Source: Mansonella perstans
Taxonomy: Eukaryota; Nematoda; Chromadorea; Rhabditida; Onchocercidae
Assembly (NCBI GenBank): GCA_037074765.1
Contig: JBAMDO010000088.1
Span: 163,425-227,424 of the forward strand
Direction of reading: 5' to 3'
DNA: 64,000 bases
Below, one piece after another: positions 25,676-38,503 of this stretch. A program made the translations under genes and the position numbers. How positions within the stretch are numbered: position 1 is the first letter of the stretch; each line of letters begins with the position of its first letter. The notes beneath the pieces are model-generated. The model saw only the letters and a program-made list of their open reading frames with translations. It ran no database searches and had not been told where the DNA came from.

Positions 25676-25684
25676 AATTTTCAG
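25676..25684 (+). promoter_or_regulatory. Putative spliced-leader acceptor of SBF
   Basis: AAATTTTCAG ends 68 bases before the ATG at 25753. It fits the nematode acceptor consensus and could receive a spliced leader or end a 5' UTR intron. Confidence 0.35.
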
Positions 25685-25752
25685 TTGATTACTGTTTATC
25701 GGAAAAGATTCAACAGCTATCCAAGATCAGTGTGCTGTGTGGATTGACTGTA

Positions 25753-28700
25753 ATGTCGAGATGTGAAAGTACAAGTACCCGTCTTGTAGATTATGTTGTC
25801 ATCATCGAATTCGACGAAACTCAAATTCGTTAGTTTTGTTATCAAATTCAATATACCGTATAATATCATATAATTACAATGACATATTGGGCCTTACCTT
25901 TCATGACTACTCTTGAGGTTAAACTAAGTTGCATTGTTGGCTTAGGACTTTAGCTTGAAGTCTATAGTAATGTTAACATTTGGTTGCTACTAGTTTTATT
26001 TAGAAAAACGCTATGGCTTTTTTTAAAAAAAAAAAGAGAAAAAAGGATTCTAAAGAAGGGATTGCGGAAATCGGCTGTTTTCAGGACATGGGAGTAGTGT
26101 TGGAAATATTGTACAGCGTTTCCCAAAATCTGATTGGTTAGACATATCGCTGTCACCAAGCCTTGAAGTGGTATGTTATAAATATCAGGAAATTGGATCA
26201 TTCTAAAATTATTCTTATTGATTTAGTGTTTGAGATTGAGATGTTCTAAAGTCGTGAAGAACCTCATATATTTCTCGTTCCTGTGTGATATTAAGAGAGA
26301 AAGTTATCTTTAATAATAACATAAGCATTTCTTAATTCTAGAATTAATACAGGAGATTCTTTGGTTCTGATGAGGTGTGAAAAAAAGGATAAAAGAAGGG
26401 TAGAGGATTTTTTATTAGTCAGATATGTTAGGCTTAAGTTGGTTCAATATGAGATTGGCATTCGAAATAATTCGAATTTCAGTTTTCTCAACCACAGGGT
26501 TGGGCTCTTTCGGCGGAAATGCGTCCTGTTTGTTTCTTCGTGAATACACTGACAGATATTATGGGTGCAAGGCAATATGCTTGCTGTTTGCAGGTTGTAT
26601 TTTTCATTTTTTGTCTTTCTGTTCTCTCATTTTTATCCTCATATTTCAATTCAGACATTACATTATTTCTTATCCGAAATGATTTTCTTCACATGCTTCC
26701 ATTACATTGCAGTCTTGAACAGCTATAAAATGTATATATGGTGTAATTAAGAAATTATGGCTTAAATAAAGGGTGGAAAATTAGGGAATGCTATTGATTA
26801 CCAATTTAACATGTTTAGTGTGATTGCCTAATCCAAAATAGTCATTTTTTGGAAAGATGCTATTTTATCCATCCAGTGGGTAAAGCCATTGATCTTTCGA
26901 ACTGCCCTATTTATCAGTTAACATCTTAAATTAAATGTTCAGTTTATTTGCAATTCGTATGCATATACCTCCCAATATTCAGGTACAATCCAGATAAACT
27001 GCTGTTGGTTTTATAGCAGGAGAGAATTTCTAGATTAAGTTTTATGGAAGTTAGTTCTAATCTAAATATGGAAAAGATTTAGGTTTATGAGCCTTGTGGA
27101 GATGGTATCGAAGAAATGGTTGATACGAGATCTGACGAGGGACCAAGTCTATTTAAGCCGAAAGTTATAGTGATATTATCGCGTTTCCCTTTTTTCGATT
27201 TATTCAGGGTAATGTATTGTTACCCGTTTTCAGTTAAAAAATCGACTCCATACATTTCTGCAGTGTTTTAGAAATTTAATTATACAAGTTGTTTTTAGCA
27301 GTTCCCGTAATTTTTGGATCATATCGTGATAGATTTTAGAATTGCTTAAATCAGATACTCTTGGCTTTGTTGGAAGTGGGAAACAAAGCGGAGTTGATGA
27401 TTTCAACGCTGCTGTCTCAGGTTCATTTGACATCCGGTATGCCTGCGGTATCATTTTGCTTAGGAAATGATCGACTTTCTATACGAGCTCCCAAATCTTC
27501 AACTGTACCTATTACTTTTGATAAAGTGGCGTTATTTTTGCAGCAATTAGGTATGTTAATTGTAATTTGACAAAATAGAATGAGTTTAGTTATAGTTTTT
27601 AGCTAACTGTTTCGAAACGAATTATGAGGAAAGAGAACTTGTAGTCTCTGATTTGTATATGTTGTATACGGACAGAAATATTAGTTGCACATTTAGGAAC
27701 AATCCATAATATTCTAACATTGCTTTGTGCTGTCATGACTGATTACAAGATATTGTTTCGATCCAGTTCTCTTTCTCTGCTTGCTGATAGTTGCTACGCT
27801 CTGCGTTCGCTTCTGTATCCTTTCGATTATCCGTGAGTTGACTGTCTACATATGTCTTTTAATCTTAGTAGGCTTAACTCCTTTCATTTTCTTAAATTTA
27901 AATTCTACGATAATTTAATTTTGAAGTATAAGCACAATATCTTCATCAGTCAGTTCTTCGAAAGAGAGTTGTGGGTTTATGGATACCAGTCTTTCAATGT
28001 AAATGACTCACCTATTCAGCCTATTCAGAACTTCCAACAATTTTATGTCATTTTGTAACATTTGCTATACGATTTCAGGCATACTTATGTTCCTGTATTA
28101 CCTGAATTACTCATTGAATATCTAGAAAGCCCAACTCCATATATCATGGGTGTTCTAAACACTGTCCGTATACGGTATACTGATTTAGATGCAGTAGTAG
28201 TGGATCTAGATGTTGGTGCTGTTTACGTACCCTCTTCAATTACGATACCTATTATTCCTCAACCATTTCATCAACAACTCACTTCTTCATTGCAGATGGT
28301 TCGCATATCTTTCGAAAATTATATATTTTAGAAGAAAGGAACTAAGAAGATATTTGTAAATATTTGTGTGAGTGCTAATAATTAATTATTGTTGTAGGTA
28401 TTATTTCCTGGTTTGGCTTCCGCCGATTATGCGTGGAAAGTTGGGCAGCCACCATTTCCTGCTTATGAAGTGCAGGTTAGCTAATTTTTTTTGCTCGTTT
28501 TAATTTATACTGCTTTATTGTTGGTCTGCTCTTATTGCAATGTTTTAGGATAAAAGAATTCGAGCATGTTTTCTTCATTTTTTTGCGGATTTATTAGCGG
28601 GATATCGGTGCTGTTTGGAAGTTATTCGTGTTTATACGCCACCATTGATCGTTTTTCACAAGTCTGCATTTCTGGGTTTACGGCAGTTTTCTTCTTGTCC

Positions 28701-31700
28701 ACTGATTCGTGCTTTTCTTGATAGCCTGCTTTTCCAGTCTTTCATATCCGAACGCGGGTTACCTTTTCGAATATGCGACCTATTTGACGAAGTGAGTAGT
28801 TTTCTAATATACAAAAGAATGGAGATGGTTTGTCATGAACAGCGTATGGTAAGAAGTGAGATTTGAAACCAAACGAATTGTTCTTGATTGTTCTAGAGTT
28901 AGAGATGGAATTTATAGGTATCATGAAGTAAATTATTGATTTTGCAGCTTGTTGCTCAGATTAGCGAGCAGTCATATGGTCTATTAACTTCGCGAACAAT
29001 CAGTGTAGAAAATATCATTGATATTGCTGAAAAATTACTTGAAAATGTATTATTCTTATCATTGTTTCAACCAATTTATCGTGTTTCTTAACATTCATGG
29101 CTTTCGGTGTATTGCTTAAATGCACAGTTTATTTGTGTAAGCATTTTTTTTCGCGCATGTATTAGCGTGGTTTTCATTGATTTTTTTAAGGAAAGGCAAG
29201 AAACCCCGTTTTCGATCACTCCATTTGTAACTCAGCAACGGTTCGCAGTTCCATTTTCATCTACAAAATTACGTCTTCTTAATGACGATTTGGTCAGTGT
29301 TATTTACATATAATTCCTGCTACTAGAATCGTTTACATATCAGAGTTTCATTTTCTATTAGAGTCCGTATTGGTCAAATTCCTATTCATTTCATTTGACT
29401 TCATTAAAACTTGATGTTATTCAAAACTTGTATTTTTTTTTTACATTTATTGTTCTATATACTACTCAAGGTATCACAATTAATCAAACGCGAAGTGAAA
29501 ACAACCTTAAATAACGCATCAACTGTGTTGTGTCCACGTCGTGTCCAAAGTACGCCCTGGATAATTGCCAAAGAAGAACGTATGGGAGCAGTTTCCAGAC
29601 GTTTACAAGTTCTTAGTAGCTGTTTGCATCACATATTTGATTCCAAATTATCGGATGCTAGGAAGGTGATACTTTGGTTCTCTTTTTGGAAATCCCGATT
29701 ACTTTCACAAGTATTCAGTTTTGAAAATATGATTTGCGAAGAAGGTGGAGAAAAAGATGTTTTATATTCATGTTAAGGACATATACCTGATTGCAGATAA
29801 TGTGTGCGGTAGAGTTGTCGATGCGAAGTGTTAATGCTCGTGTAGCATTTTGTCAGTTACTTTGGAAAAATCTTGTCCCAATCAACCGTGCAACGCTGTT
29901 TCCACAGCAGTTTGAATTAATTGTGCGATTAATGAACTGCGCTCTCAATGTACATTTTTTTCTGAAAAAAACTCCATCTAGAGAGGCTGCGATTTCGATT
30001 AGACATTCAAGAAGAGCTATGATCTATTGGAAAAAGAATTTGGAAATGGCTTAGACTTAGTGAATTTTTTATTAAATAGCTGGATCGAGTGAATTAGTCC
30101 AGTTAAATAAACTTTCAACATACTGATCAATCGAATTATTCATTCAAATTTTCAGCAAGAATCGAGAGAGGATGAACATGGGATTGCCTATGCCATGCTG
30201 TACCTCTCCAACATTTATTGCAGGGTGGGCTATTGTTTCAAATTCGTAATTTGATTTTTTGAATTTTTTTTTGCTTCTCTGTTGGATGAGAAATCTATTT
30301 TCCGGATTTATTGTGGATATGAAGAAAGTATTATAGCGTTTAACAGCTGGCGTACATCAGTTTGCATACACTTGTATTCAAGAACATGCAGTGTGGGATA
30401 ATCAGCAATTCTGGGAAGCAGCATTCTTTCATGACATTCATCGACAAATCAGAAGGCTTTATTTACCAGCAAGGGAAGAATCGGATTGCCCTTTTCCCCT
30501 GAAAGAAGTATGTATTAGTTAGATAAAATACTACTCCCAAAAATTGCTTAAATTTTAGCTTCATTATCTTCATTCAAAATTAAGAAATTAACCGCTGCAA
30601 AGATATGCTTACGAATGAAGAAAATCTTAGATATTAGCAGGAAGTCTGGTTTTCTAATGGAAGAAGCAAGAAAAAAAAGTTGAAAAGAGGAAAAAACCTG
30701 AAAAATTAATTGCAGAATATTACGGACGCATGGAATTTGATGGAAAAACCTTCCGGACTGGATTTGGTCAGTGATCAGCTGGCAAGCATGTCAAATATTA
30801 AGGTTGAGGAAATTGAGAAGCGTGCAACTGAAGAAAATTCGATTGTTTATGGACAGGTATACTTACTTATTTTGGATTTTATGAATTGAATTTTGTAGAT
30901 TGAATTGAGTTTATTTCAGCATTTTCTAAATGTTTTGAACTAAGTATCATATTAAACTGAATTGTGGCAGAAAATTGATATTTCATGCATTTGTATTCAA
31001 TTACTTTTTTCGTTCCGTCGGTGTAGCCAGCAACATATCTCTCTTACCGGTCTTACCTTTAGTATTTATAGGTATCGTTATTTTTTGCGTATTAGTTTTC
31101 CCCGATGTAAGTGTCAGTTGTAGACAAGTTATTTCGTAATTAAAACAAATAAATGATTAGGTAATGTGATTCAAATAGTTTTGATTATCCTTAAATTTCT
31201 TCCTCGACCTTTTCACCTCGGATTTAGTACAATAAAATTTTGCTTAAACTATCTGTTGGTATTTTTTTAATGGAATCTATGTCATAGGCTAAACATTACA
31301 TAAATCTGATGGTATATTTGCGAATACCACTCGATGTCTCGAAGCTACGTCGCGTTAACGTACGTGAGCTGGAGAGGCGAAGTGATCGGAATGGTAGAAA
31401 AAATGATTTTGATGACGAAACTGAACTGTCGGTGAGTGAAAGTGAAGTGGAAAGTGGTTTCGTTGAAGCGGATTCAACAGATTTAGGGAATTCTACTGTT
31501 CGATGGATTAGCAGGTCAGTTATCTCCCTCTCTAACACTGTAATGGTCATTACTGTGAAAATTTTCAAAATGATTTAGCAAGTAAGCTCTACTAGATTTC
31601 ACAGTTTTAGAGTCTTCATTTTAGAGTATTTAAATTTGTCTTGCATTTTGCAGACTCATTGATCGTATCTGTTCATCAGCTGGTTTGGAACAGCCCCAGA

Positions 31701-34700
31701 TTGAAAGCCTTTGTGGCGAAATACCGGGCTTCATTGCACTTCACATCGATAATCTGGAACAAGTCTATACTGAAAGCAAACGTCTTTCACCTTTACATAA
31801 GGTTGAAGTTTCAGTTCTCTTTAAATAATTTCCAATGAACTTAAATAGCAAACAATTTGATTAAATGGGATAGCTTGCCGTCATGAAGCTTGCAGAAAAT
31901 CTGCAGACTGTGTCGAATATTCTTTCACTTTACTGTAAAGATGGTATCCCCTGCTGATTTTTCTCATTTGATTTGTATCCATTTACCAAATTGATTTACA
32001 GCCAAAATTATTACAACCAGCACTTTTCTTACCATCTGAACGTATTGTCGCTGGAGGACTGCGAGTATTTTTGTTAGCCGATGGGCGTGTTGCGAACACA
32101 GCTTGTAGTGAAACACCGCAGAGCCTTCTTCCGGCAGAAGGAGCTATTTTCCTAACTAATTACCGAGTTGTATTTAAAGGGCAGCCTTGCGATTTATTCC
32201 GTAGGTTATGAATTTTTTCGCTTTTTTTTTCGCACATTTTTTTTCAAATTTTTTATGATATTCTTTACAAGAATGAAATTTGAGAGTGGTGGTATATTGT
32301 AGTGTGTGAGCAAGTGGTTGTGCGTTCAATAACAGTCATGTCAATAACGAGGGAGAAACCGATTGGTGATGCTTCATCGCAGAGTTCTCAGCTTGAGGGT
32401 ATTCCCGTACGTGTGGCACATCAGTTACATGATGCCTTTCAGATACGAAGTTCGGGTTTTCAAGTAAAGTATTATTTATTGAAGTTATTTCGTGTCATCA
32501 TTATCTTATTCTGCATGTTACTTGTTACTTGTTTATTCATTTTCTGTTTATTCACATTTCTTATTACTTGCTTCTCCTTGTGCTCAGTTATCTTATTCGC
32601 TATAAAATTTATTGATACCATATTCATACGTCCTGTTGACTTTTTATAGCTTATGAAATTCGCGTTTGATGAAGAAGTACCGAGTGAGAAAGCAGAAGAA
32701 TTCATGGAAGCTTTGAGTAGTTTACGATGGGCATCGGTTTTACCGCATACGTTGTTCGCCTATTCAGCTGCTTCCTCAGTACTTTCATCAACTTTTGGTG
32801 GCCTGACATCGAAACACAAGTATGGAACAATGAAGTAATGAATTTTACAGTATTTTTATTTCATTATGCGCTCATTTACAGTGCATTATTTATCTATTTA
32901 ATCGCAGAATATTCTGTTTTTTATCCTGTGAGCTTTTTTTTTGCCCAAAAATAGTGTTGTAATTCCATTTCAATTTCTGTTGATTGAATTAAACAATAGA
33001 AACTGTACTATTTTTAAAAATATTTAAGCATATCTGCAACAAATCTTACTCTCCTCACAATTATAGAGAATTAAGAAAGGCGTTAATGCGAAATCCACTG
33101 AAAGAGAGAAAAAGGTTCCGACCGCCTTCTAAAGCATTACTATCAGTTCCGAAAAATTGTGATACGAGCACCCTGAATGTCTTATCACCTGGTGCATCAC
33201 CACGTACATCGAAAAACGATTATTTGGATTTATCTGGTGAATTTAATTTTATGGGATTTCCATCCTTTTTTTCCGAACTTTATTTAAGATTTGAATGTTC
33301 TTTAGTATACTGTTCTCTTTTTTTTTGAATTCCTGTTAATTACTTTAAATATTGGTTAGGCGAGATAATAGATCCAACAACAAGTGGATTACATCGTCAT
33401 TATTTGGTCGATTACGATCGATTGGGCTTGAATCATGGCTCTTTTCGATTAGCGAATGCAAATCGTCGTTATGAGCTGGCAGAAAGGTTTTATAACTTTT
33501 CTAATCATGTGAACGTTCGGGTTACTCAAAGTTGCATGTCTTTTTGGAGACGCATTATGACCATCCGTCAAGCATACTCATGTATCGAGAAACAAGCTCA
33601 TGTTGCTGGTGTAAATCATCTAATCTCCGTTTAATCTGCGTGTGTGAAACATTAATGAATAAAGAATGGTTAGAGTACTAGGTTGATAATTACTAATTTC
33701 TCTTTGGGAAGAAATATCATGAGACATTTGCAGCTGGTAGCTTTTTCAGTTATTGTTTTCCAATTTCCGGATGTTTCAATAATTTCCAAAAGCAAAGTTC
33801 TTCACTTTTTTTAATTTTCAGTTACCCGAATATTGTAGTGGTACCTGCAAATACACCTGATGATAATTTTATGAAAATCGGAAAAGGATTCCGACATGGT
33901 CGTTTTCCAGTAATTACATGGAAAAGTGATAATGGTGCGTTACTTGTACGTGGTGCAGGCTTTACCGCACAAACAGTGGTTAGTCGGCTAAGGAAGCAAG
34001 CAAATTTTCTTGGTGGTAGTGATAACCAAAATATGGGTCATAGCAGTTCCTACGCATCGCTTAACTCACGTGATATGGCTCTTCCAAACAGCGTTGAGTT
34101 ACAGGTGCATTTACGAATTGCTTTATTACCAACAACTTCCAATTTTTTAGAAGTTTCTCTTTCTGAGATAGTCATATTTTAAAAATGTTAGCTCATTACG
34201 ATTTTAAAAGACAAATTTGTTCCCTCAACTGTTTTTTACTTCCATCGAATTAATCTGTTAGGAAAGGTACGTTTCTATGTTAGCGGCTCTTTCACCAAGG
34301 ACAACAAGTGCTGATGGTCGTTCGTTGATGTCTGAATCAGTAGAATCACTGTTGTCACTCTATTCAATGATTACGGCTGATGGTTTATCACTAAATTCCG
34401 GTACGCCTGATTTGTATCGTAAGTCACAAACGGACATTGCTCGGCATGCAGCAAATTTCGTCCGTAATAGTGGAGGAAGATCTGGAATAAAACGTAAGAC
34501 TTATCTATGCAGTTTTTTCTACTTTTCTTTGTGAATCTATTTTTTCTTGTATTTGCATAATTTAGGAGGAATTTCAGCCACAAATGGTGATCGGTTTGTT
34601 GGTTATATAGATTACGGTAGCAGTGTCCAGCCGCGATTTGCAAATTTGGGACGAGGACAGACAGTGAAACCATTGATTAGTCTCACAAGGAAGGCATTAT

Positions 34701-37700
34701 ACGTTTTAGGAGATAGAAGCCAAGCTAAGGTTGCTGTTATCACATATCTATGCATTTTCAGTCAGTCAAAATTGGAATGAATTTCTGCCCATTTTTAAAT
34801 TTAATTTTGTAACATCCACTTGAGCGACTTTCAGATGCTGAAACTGGACAAAAGATGCGAATTCATTCCTATAAATTATCCATCGGCGCATAATGTGAAG
34901 ATAGCCTTCAAGAAATTCTTGCGTGCAACATGCCCAAGCTGGCCATTAGACGCCGACCCATCCGTAACCTTCTTAAAGCAGATCGACGATTCTTTATGGT
35001 TGCATATGGTACGCAGAGCTTTTTAATTTGTAAATCCGGGAAATTTTAAACTGTTTGATATATTTCATTACAATTCCAGGTATCTTCGTTGCTGCATTTA
35101 GCTTGTGCAATAGTAGATTTGATTGATGTACAACTTTCAACTGTAGTTATATGTATCGAAGACGGCTGGGATGCTACTTGTCAACTTACAGCGCTTTCAG
35201 AACTTCTTCTTGATCCTTATTACAGGTATACATTACCTCTTTATTTAGTTATTTCTTTTTTGTGATACAGTGTTTTGAGTTTTCGTTCTGTTCATACCTC
35301 TAATATAAAAATAAGAAACATATAATAAGAAGGTACTGTAGGACATTCGAAGGATTTCGAGTTTTGGTAGAAAAAGAATGGCTTGCATTTGGGCATCGTT
35401 TCTCTCATCGTCACAACCATTCAGCTTCATCTCAAAGCAGTGGTATTGCACCAATGTTTTTATTATTCTTGGATGCTGTACATCAGGTATGTTGTTGTCC
35501 TAATAATAATTTTAAGTCCAAAAGGCAGATCACTGCTACCATGAAAACAGATTAATATTGGATAAATTATAGTTGCTTTAGTAGACTGAAAAAGTACTTT
35601 TTAGGCATGGGAGCAATATCCATCAGCATTTGAATTCAATGATTTCTACCTTCGTTTTCTTGCTTATCATTCTACCTCCGCTTGTTTTCGTACATTTTTA
35701 CTTAATTCGGAAGCAGAGAGGATTAAGTTTGATTCACTCACTTTATCAGTAGGAGAACCGCGCGCTGCATCTCTGTGGACATACATTGATGAAAAACGTG
35801 TTGGGTAAGTATATAGTTTAAATAATTGGGCATACATGCTGTTACAAATGTATTTCTTGCTATTTTTCGAATATTGTTACAGATCGTCTCTTTTCGATAA
35901 TTTCATGTATATTGCCGAAATGCACACTGTTTTACGGCCACAGTTTAGTTTAGCCAGCATAATATTATGGCCTTTTTATTGCGAAGATCATTTAGCACAT
36001 GGATCATCTTACGATATCGGTAAATTTCTCACTTGTTCTATAATTTCCGATTTTCTGGACAAGTGTTTTTGAAATCTTGATCTAAAAAAATTTTTTGATG
36101 AGGGCAAATATCCTTGATTATTTGAATTTCGCCAACCGCTTGAAGCACCAAAATGTTCATTTCTACCAAAAAAAATTATTGCAGAAATAGCTGAGATGGA
36201 GCAGCAGCAGCGTGAGGATGAGCATCAGGAATCGTTGGTTGATGTTGGGACTTCGGTTTCTGTATTAAGGAGACTATTAGATGCAAACTATCGTTGTACA
36301 CATTTTCTTCTTCTCGATTCGTTTTCATCTTTAGTTGAGGTATGGTGAAAGTTCTATTGTTTTGGATTGCTAACAAAAAAAAAGTACTTAAATGATCAGA
36401 CTACATTTCCAGGATAGCAAAGGAATTAGCGTTAGGAAGTCATTGACATTTTTTTGCAGAGGTTTACTCGATTACGTCCACTTCTGACTGGTGAAGATGA
36501 GAAAGCCGTAGGCTCATGGCATGCATTGGTTGCAGCAGCGAATGATCGTGCAGCGCAAATTTCATGTTTTCAGGTTTTTTTTTTTTATTTAAGAGATAAT
36601 AAGCTATATTAAAGTTGTTCATATGCTTTCCTTAATTTACTTCTCTATCCTTCTTTTTATAATCCTCCTCTGTTATGAAGCGTAATCATCATTTTCTATT
36701 GAAGAAAGCATTCGAAGGAATTTTGTTTGTAATTTGTGCAAGTTTTTTTCTACTGTCGATTCTGCTGATTCAGAGAATTCAGTAAATTCTATCGTCGTGA
36801 AAAATGTTGTAGAGTGAAACGGATGCAAGCGCTGTAAATATTTGGCATCGTTATGTGCAAAGAGCTGTTCAAAAGAAAGAAACTGTAAAGCTTTTGCTTC
36901 ATGGTATATCACGACAGCAAAGTTCTTCAAGGCTAAAAGATAATACAACGAGCGCGTAAGTTATTGCACTTTTCTTTTGCCCATTTTTTTAATGAGAAAG
37001 CAGTAATCAGTAGATAATTACTAATTTTGATTGTTATGGATGGAGAGATATTTTAATCCTCGTTGTTACACAAGAATTTCCGTTTCCGTTGTTATGGGTA
37101 AATAAGGAAAATATATATTGTCATGATCATTCGCAGTTATTAATGAAATCAGCGACAGATTATAGCTTCAAATAGATGATTTAAATAGCTGCTGGTGTGT
37201 GGTATTTCCGGAAAATTTTTTTCGGAGTAATTAATTTGCTATGATAAATATTAATTCAAAGTGGTGTTTGCTATGATAAATATTAATTCAAATTTTTAGA
37301 AATTCGAGTCATCATTTCATTGCACAGCAGGTCACTCCTGGGGATGCATGCGCAGTATGTCATCAGAATGTTCCAGGTGTTGTAGTACGTACAGGTTCAA
37401 CTTTGTATTTTTCCTTCTGGTTTGCTATCAACAATAGTGATTGTTCGTCCATTGAAAACCTGTAACGCTTGAAGTTCAACATTTTTTACAAAGCTGTGGA
37501 AAACTTGAAAAATATTTTTTTCAGTGCATCGATGTCTGGGATGTGGTATGGTTTGTCATGAAAAATGTTCTGCTCTAGTATCTTCCATTTGTCCAAATGC
37601 GGAAGAAAGACGATTGGTGGTATCGGCTAAATGTGATCTTCCATCAGTGGCAAAACGATCTACAACTTACACAGGTGGAATTTTCTGTCAAAGTTATATA

Positions 37701-38503
37701 GGTTCATTCTATGATATATTTTTCACACTATCATATTTGTTTATCTCGTGATATATTAGTCGATTTGATTTATTTGATCTATTATTGTGACGAAAGGCAA
37801 GCTAATCTTTAGCATTCTTTTAAGTAAAGATTTTATTTGATATCGGGTCTGAATTAACATTTAATGTACTTTTTTATACTGATAACTTTAAGAATTTCAA
37901 TTGCAGCGAACGCAAGGACACTAACGATGAGTGCCAGTTGTCCTCATGCTGGTGCTACGTATAGCGGTTTTTTAATGAAGAAAGGTGCTACGTTCAGAAT
38001 GTGGAAACCTCGCTGGTTTGTTCTGGACTCAAACAGACATCAGGTATCATCCTCTCTGGTCTGTAAACTTTTTGATTTTTTCAGCTGTTTATCTGAACAT
38101 TGTATCTTTTTCTATTTATAACGTAAGTTTTTAGCTGAGGTATTATGAGAATGAAACGGACATGAACTGTCGCGGTGTTATTGATTTGGCTGACGTTAAA
38201 TCCGTCGAAATAGCAGCTAGCCTTGCTCTAAGGAAGCCGCTTCTAGAAGTATGCATCTTGGATTCATTGGTTCATAATCAAGTTCGGCTTGTAATTTTAA
38301 ATAACTTATTTCTAGCAATCTAAATGTTTTCATTTCTAACAATATTTTATAGCATTTCAATTAGATTTTCTATTAATGCACCACTGTAAAAGTTGTATAT
38401 TATTCAGGTCCGTACCTTTAGACGTGTATACTCACTACTTGCTGATACGAAAGTTGATGCCGATTTATGGTTAGAAAAGATTTTGGCTGCTTTACACGAT
38501 TAA
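25753..38503 (+). CDS. mtm-5: SBF/MTMR5-MTMR13 orthologue (DENN-GRAM-pseudophosphatase-C1-PH), 1965 aa
   Basis: All 39 exons join in phase: 25753-25828, 26085-26170, 26483-26593, 27083-27208, 27340-27550, 27697-27832, 28079-28298, 28398-28475, 28549-28791, 28948-29046, 29191-29292, 29471-29665, 29797-29949, 30156-30224, 30337-30507, 30716-30856, 31288-31514, 31654-31801, 32002-32200, 32303-32463, 32650-32819, 33067-33236, 33360-33486, 33822-34104, 34262-34493, 34566-34729, 34835-35008, 35080-35225, 35342-35486, 35605-35804, 35883-36019, 36185-36339, 36460-36573, 36813-36955, 37300-37388, 37525-37674, 37907-38043, 38135-38248, 38408-38503. Domains: DENN (about 10-430, [11 protein letters not shown] to [10 protein letters not shown]), SBF2 region (to 700), GRAM (865-985), myotubularin (1130-1640), C1 (1772-1835), PH (1855-1963). 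The phosphatase loop is [10 protein letters not shown] (about 1449-1458) instead of the active HCSDGWDRT, so it is catalytically dead. The family binds active myotubularins and acts as a Rab exchange factor on endosomes. Confidence 0.95.
37235..37292 (+). repeat. Exact 26-base tandem duplication beside an SBF acceptor
   Basis: TTTGCTATGATAAATATTAA plus TTCAAA occurs at 37235-37260 and again at 37267-37292, a 32-base period. The second copy ends seven bases before the exon starting at 37300, so the branch-site region is duplicated. Confidence 0.85.
37300..37674 (+). other. C1-type zinc finger of SBF (two exons)
   Basis: Exons 37300-37388 and 37525-37674 together encode HHF, then [24 protein letters not shown] and a final C in SSIC. 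The spacing fits H-x(n)-C-x2-C-x(n)-C-x2-C-x4-H-x2-C-x(n)-C of a C1 (phorbol ester/DAG-type) finger. Human SBF1, as I recall it, lacks a clear C1 finger, while invertebrate forms may have one. Use of GTAC|GTACAGG as donor is needed to keep the frame. Confidence 0.85.

Larger units (their letters stand above)
24350..25752. other. Divergent intergenic region between EOGT and SBF
   Basis: About 1.4 kb separates the EOGT start (minus) from the SBF start (plus), so it probably carries both promoters. No exon is recognised. There are several poly-T runs near 25420-25450 and 25561. The last part holds the putative SBF trans-splice acceptor. Confidence 0.6.

Noticed and set aside
26361..26750. Four overlapping plus-strand frames of 60-85 codons
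   Set aside because: Only 26483-26593 fits SBF in phase ([13 protein letters not shown]); the others are shadows or intron read-through.
33838..34182. 114-codon frame read as a separate gene
   Set aside because: It is the exon 33822-34104 of SBF ([12 protein letters not shown]), spliced at both ends in phase.
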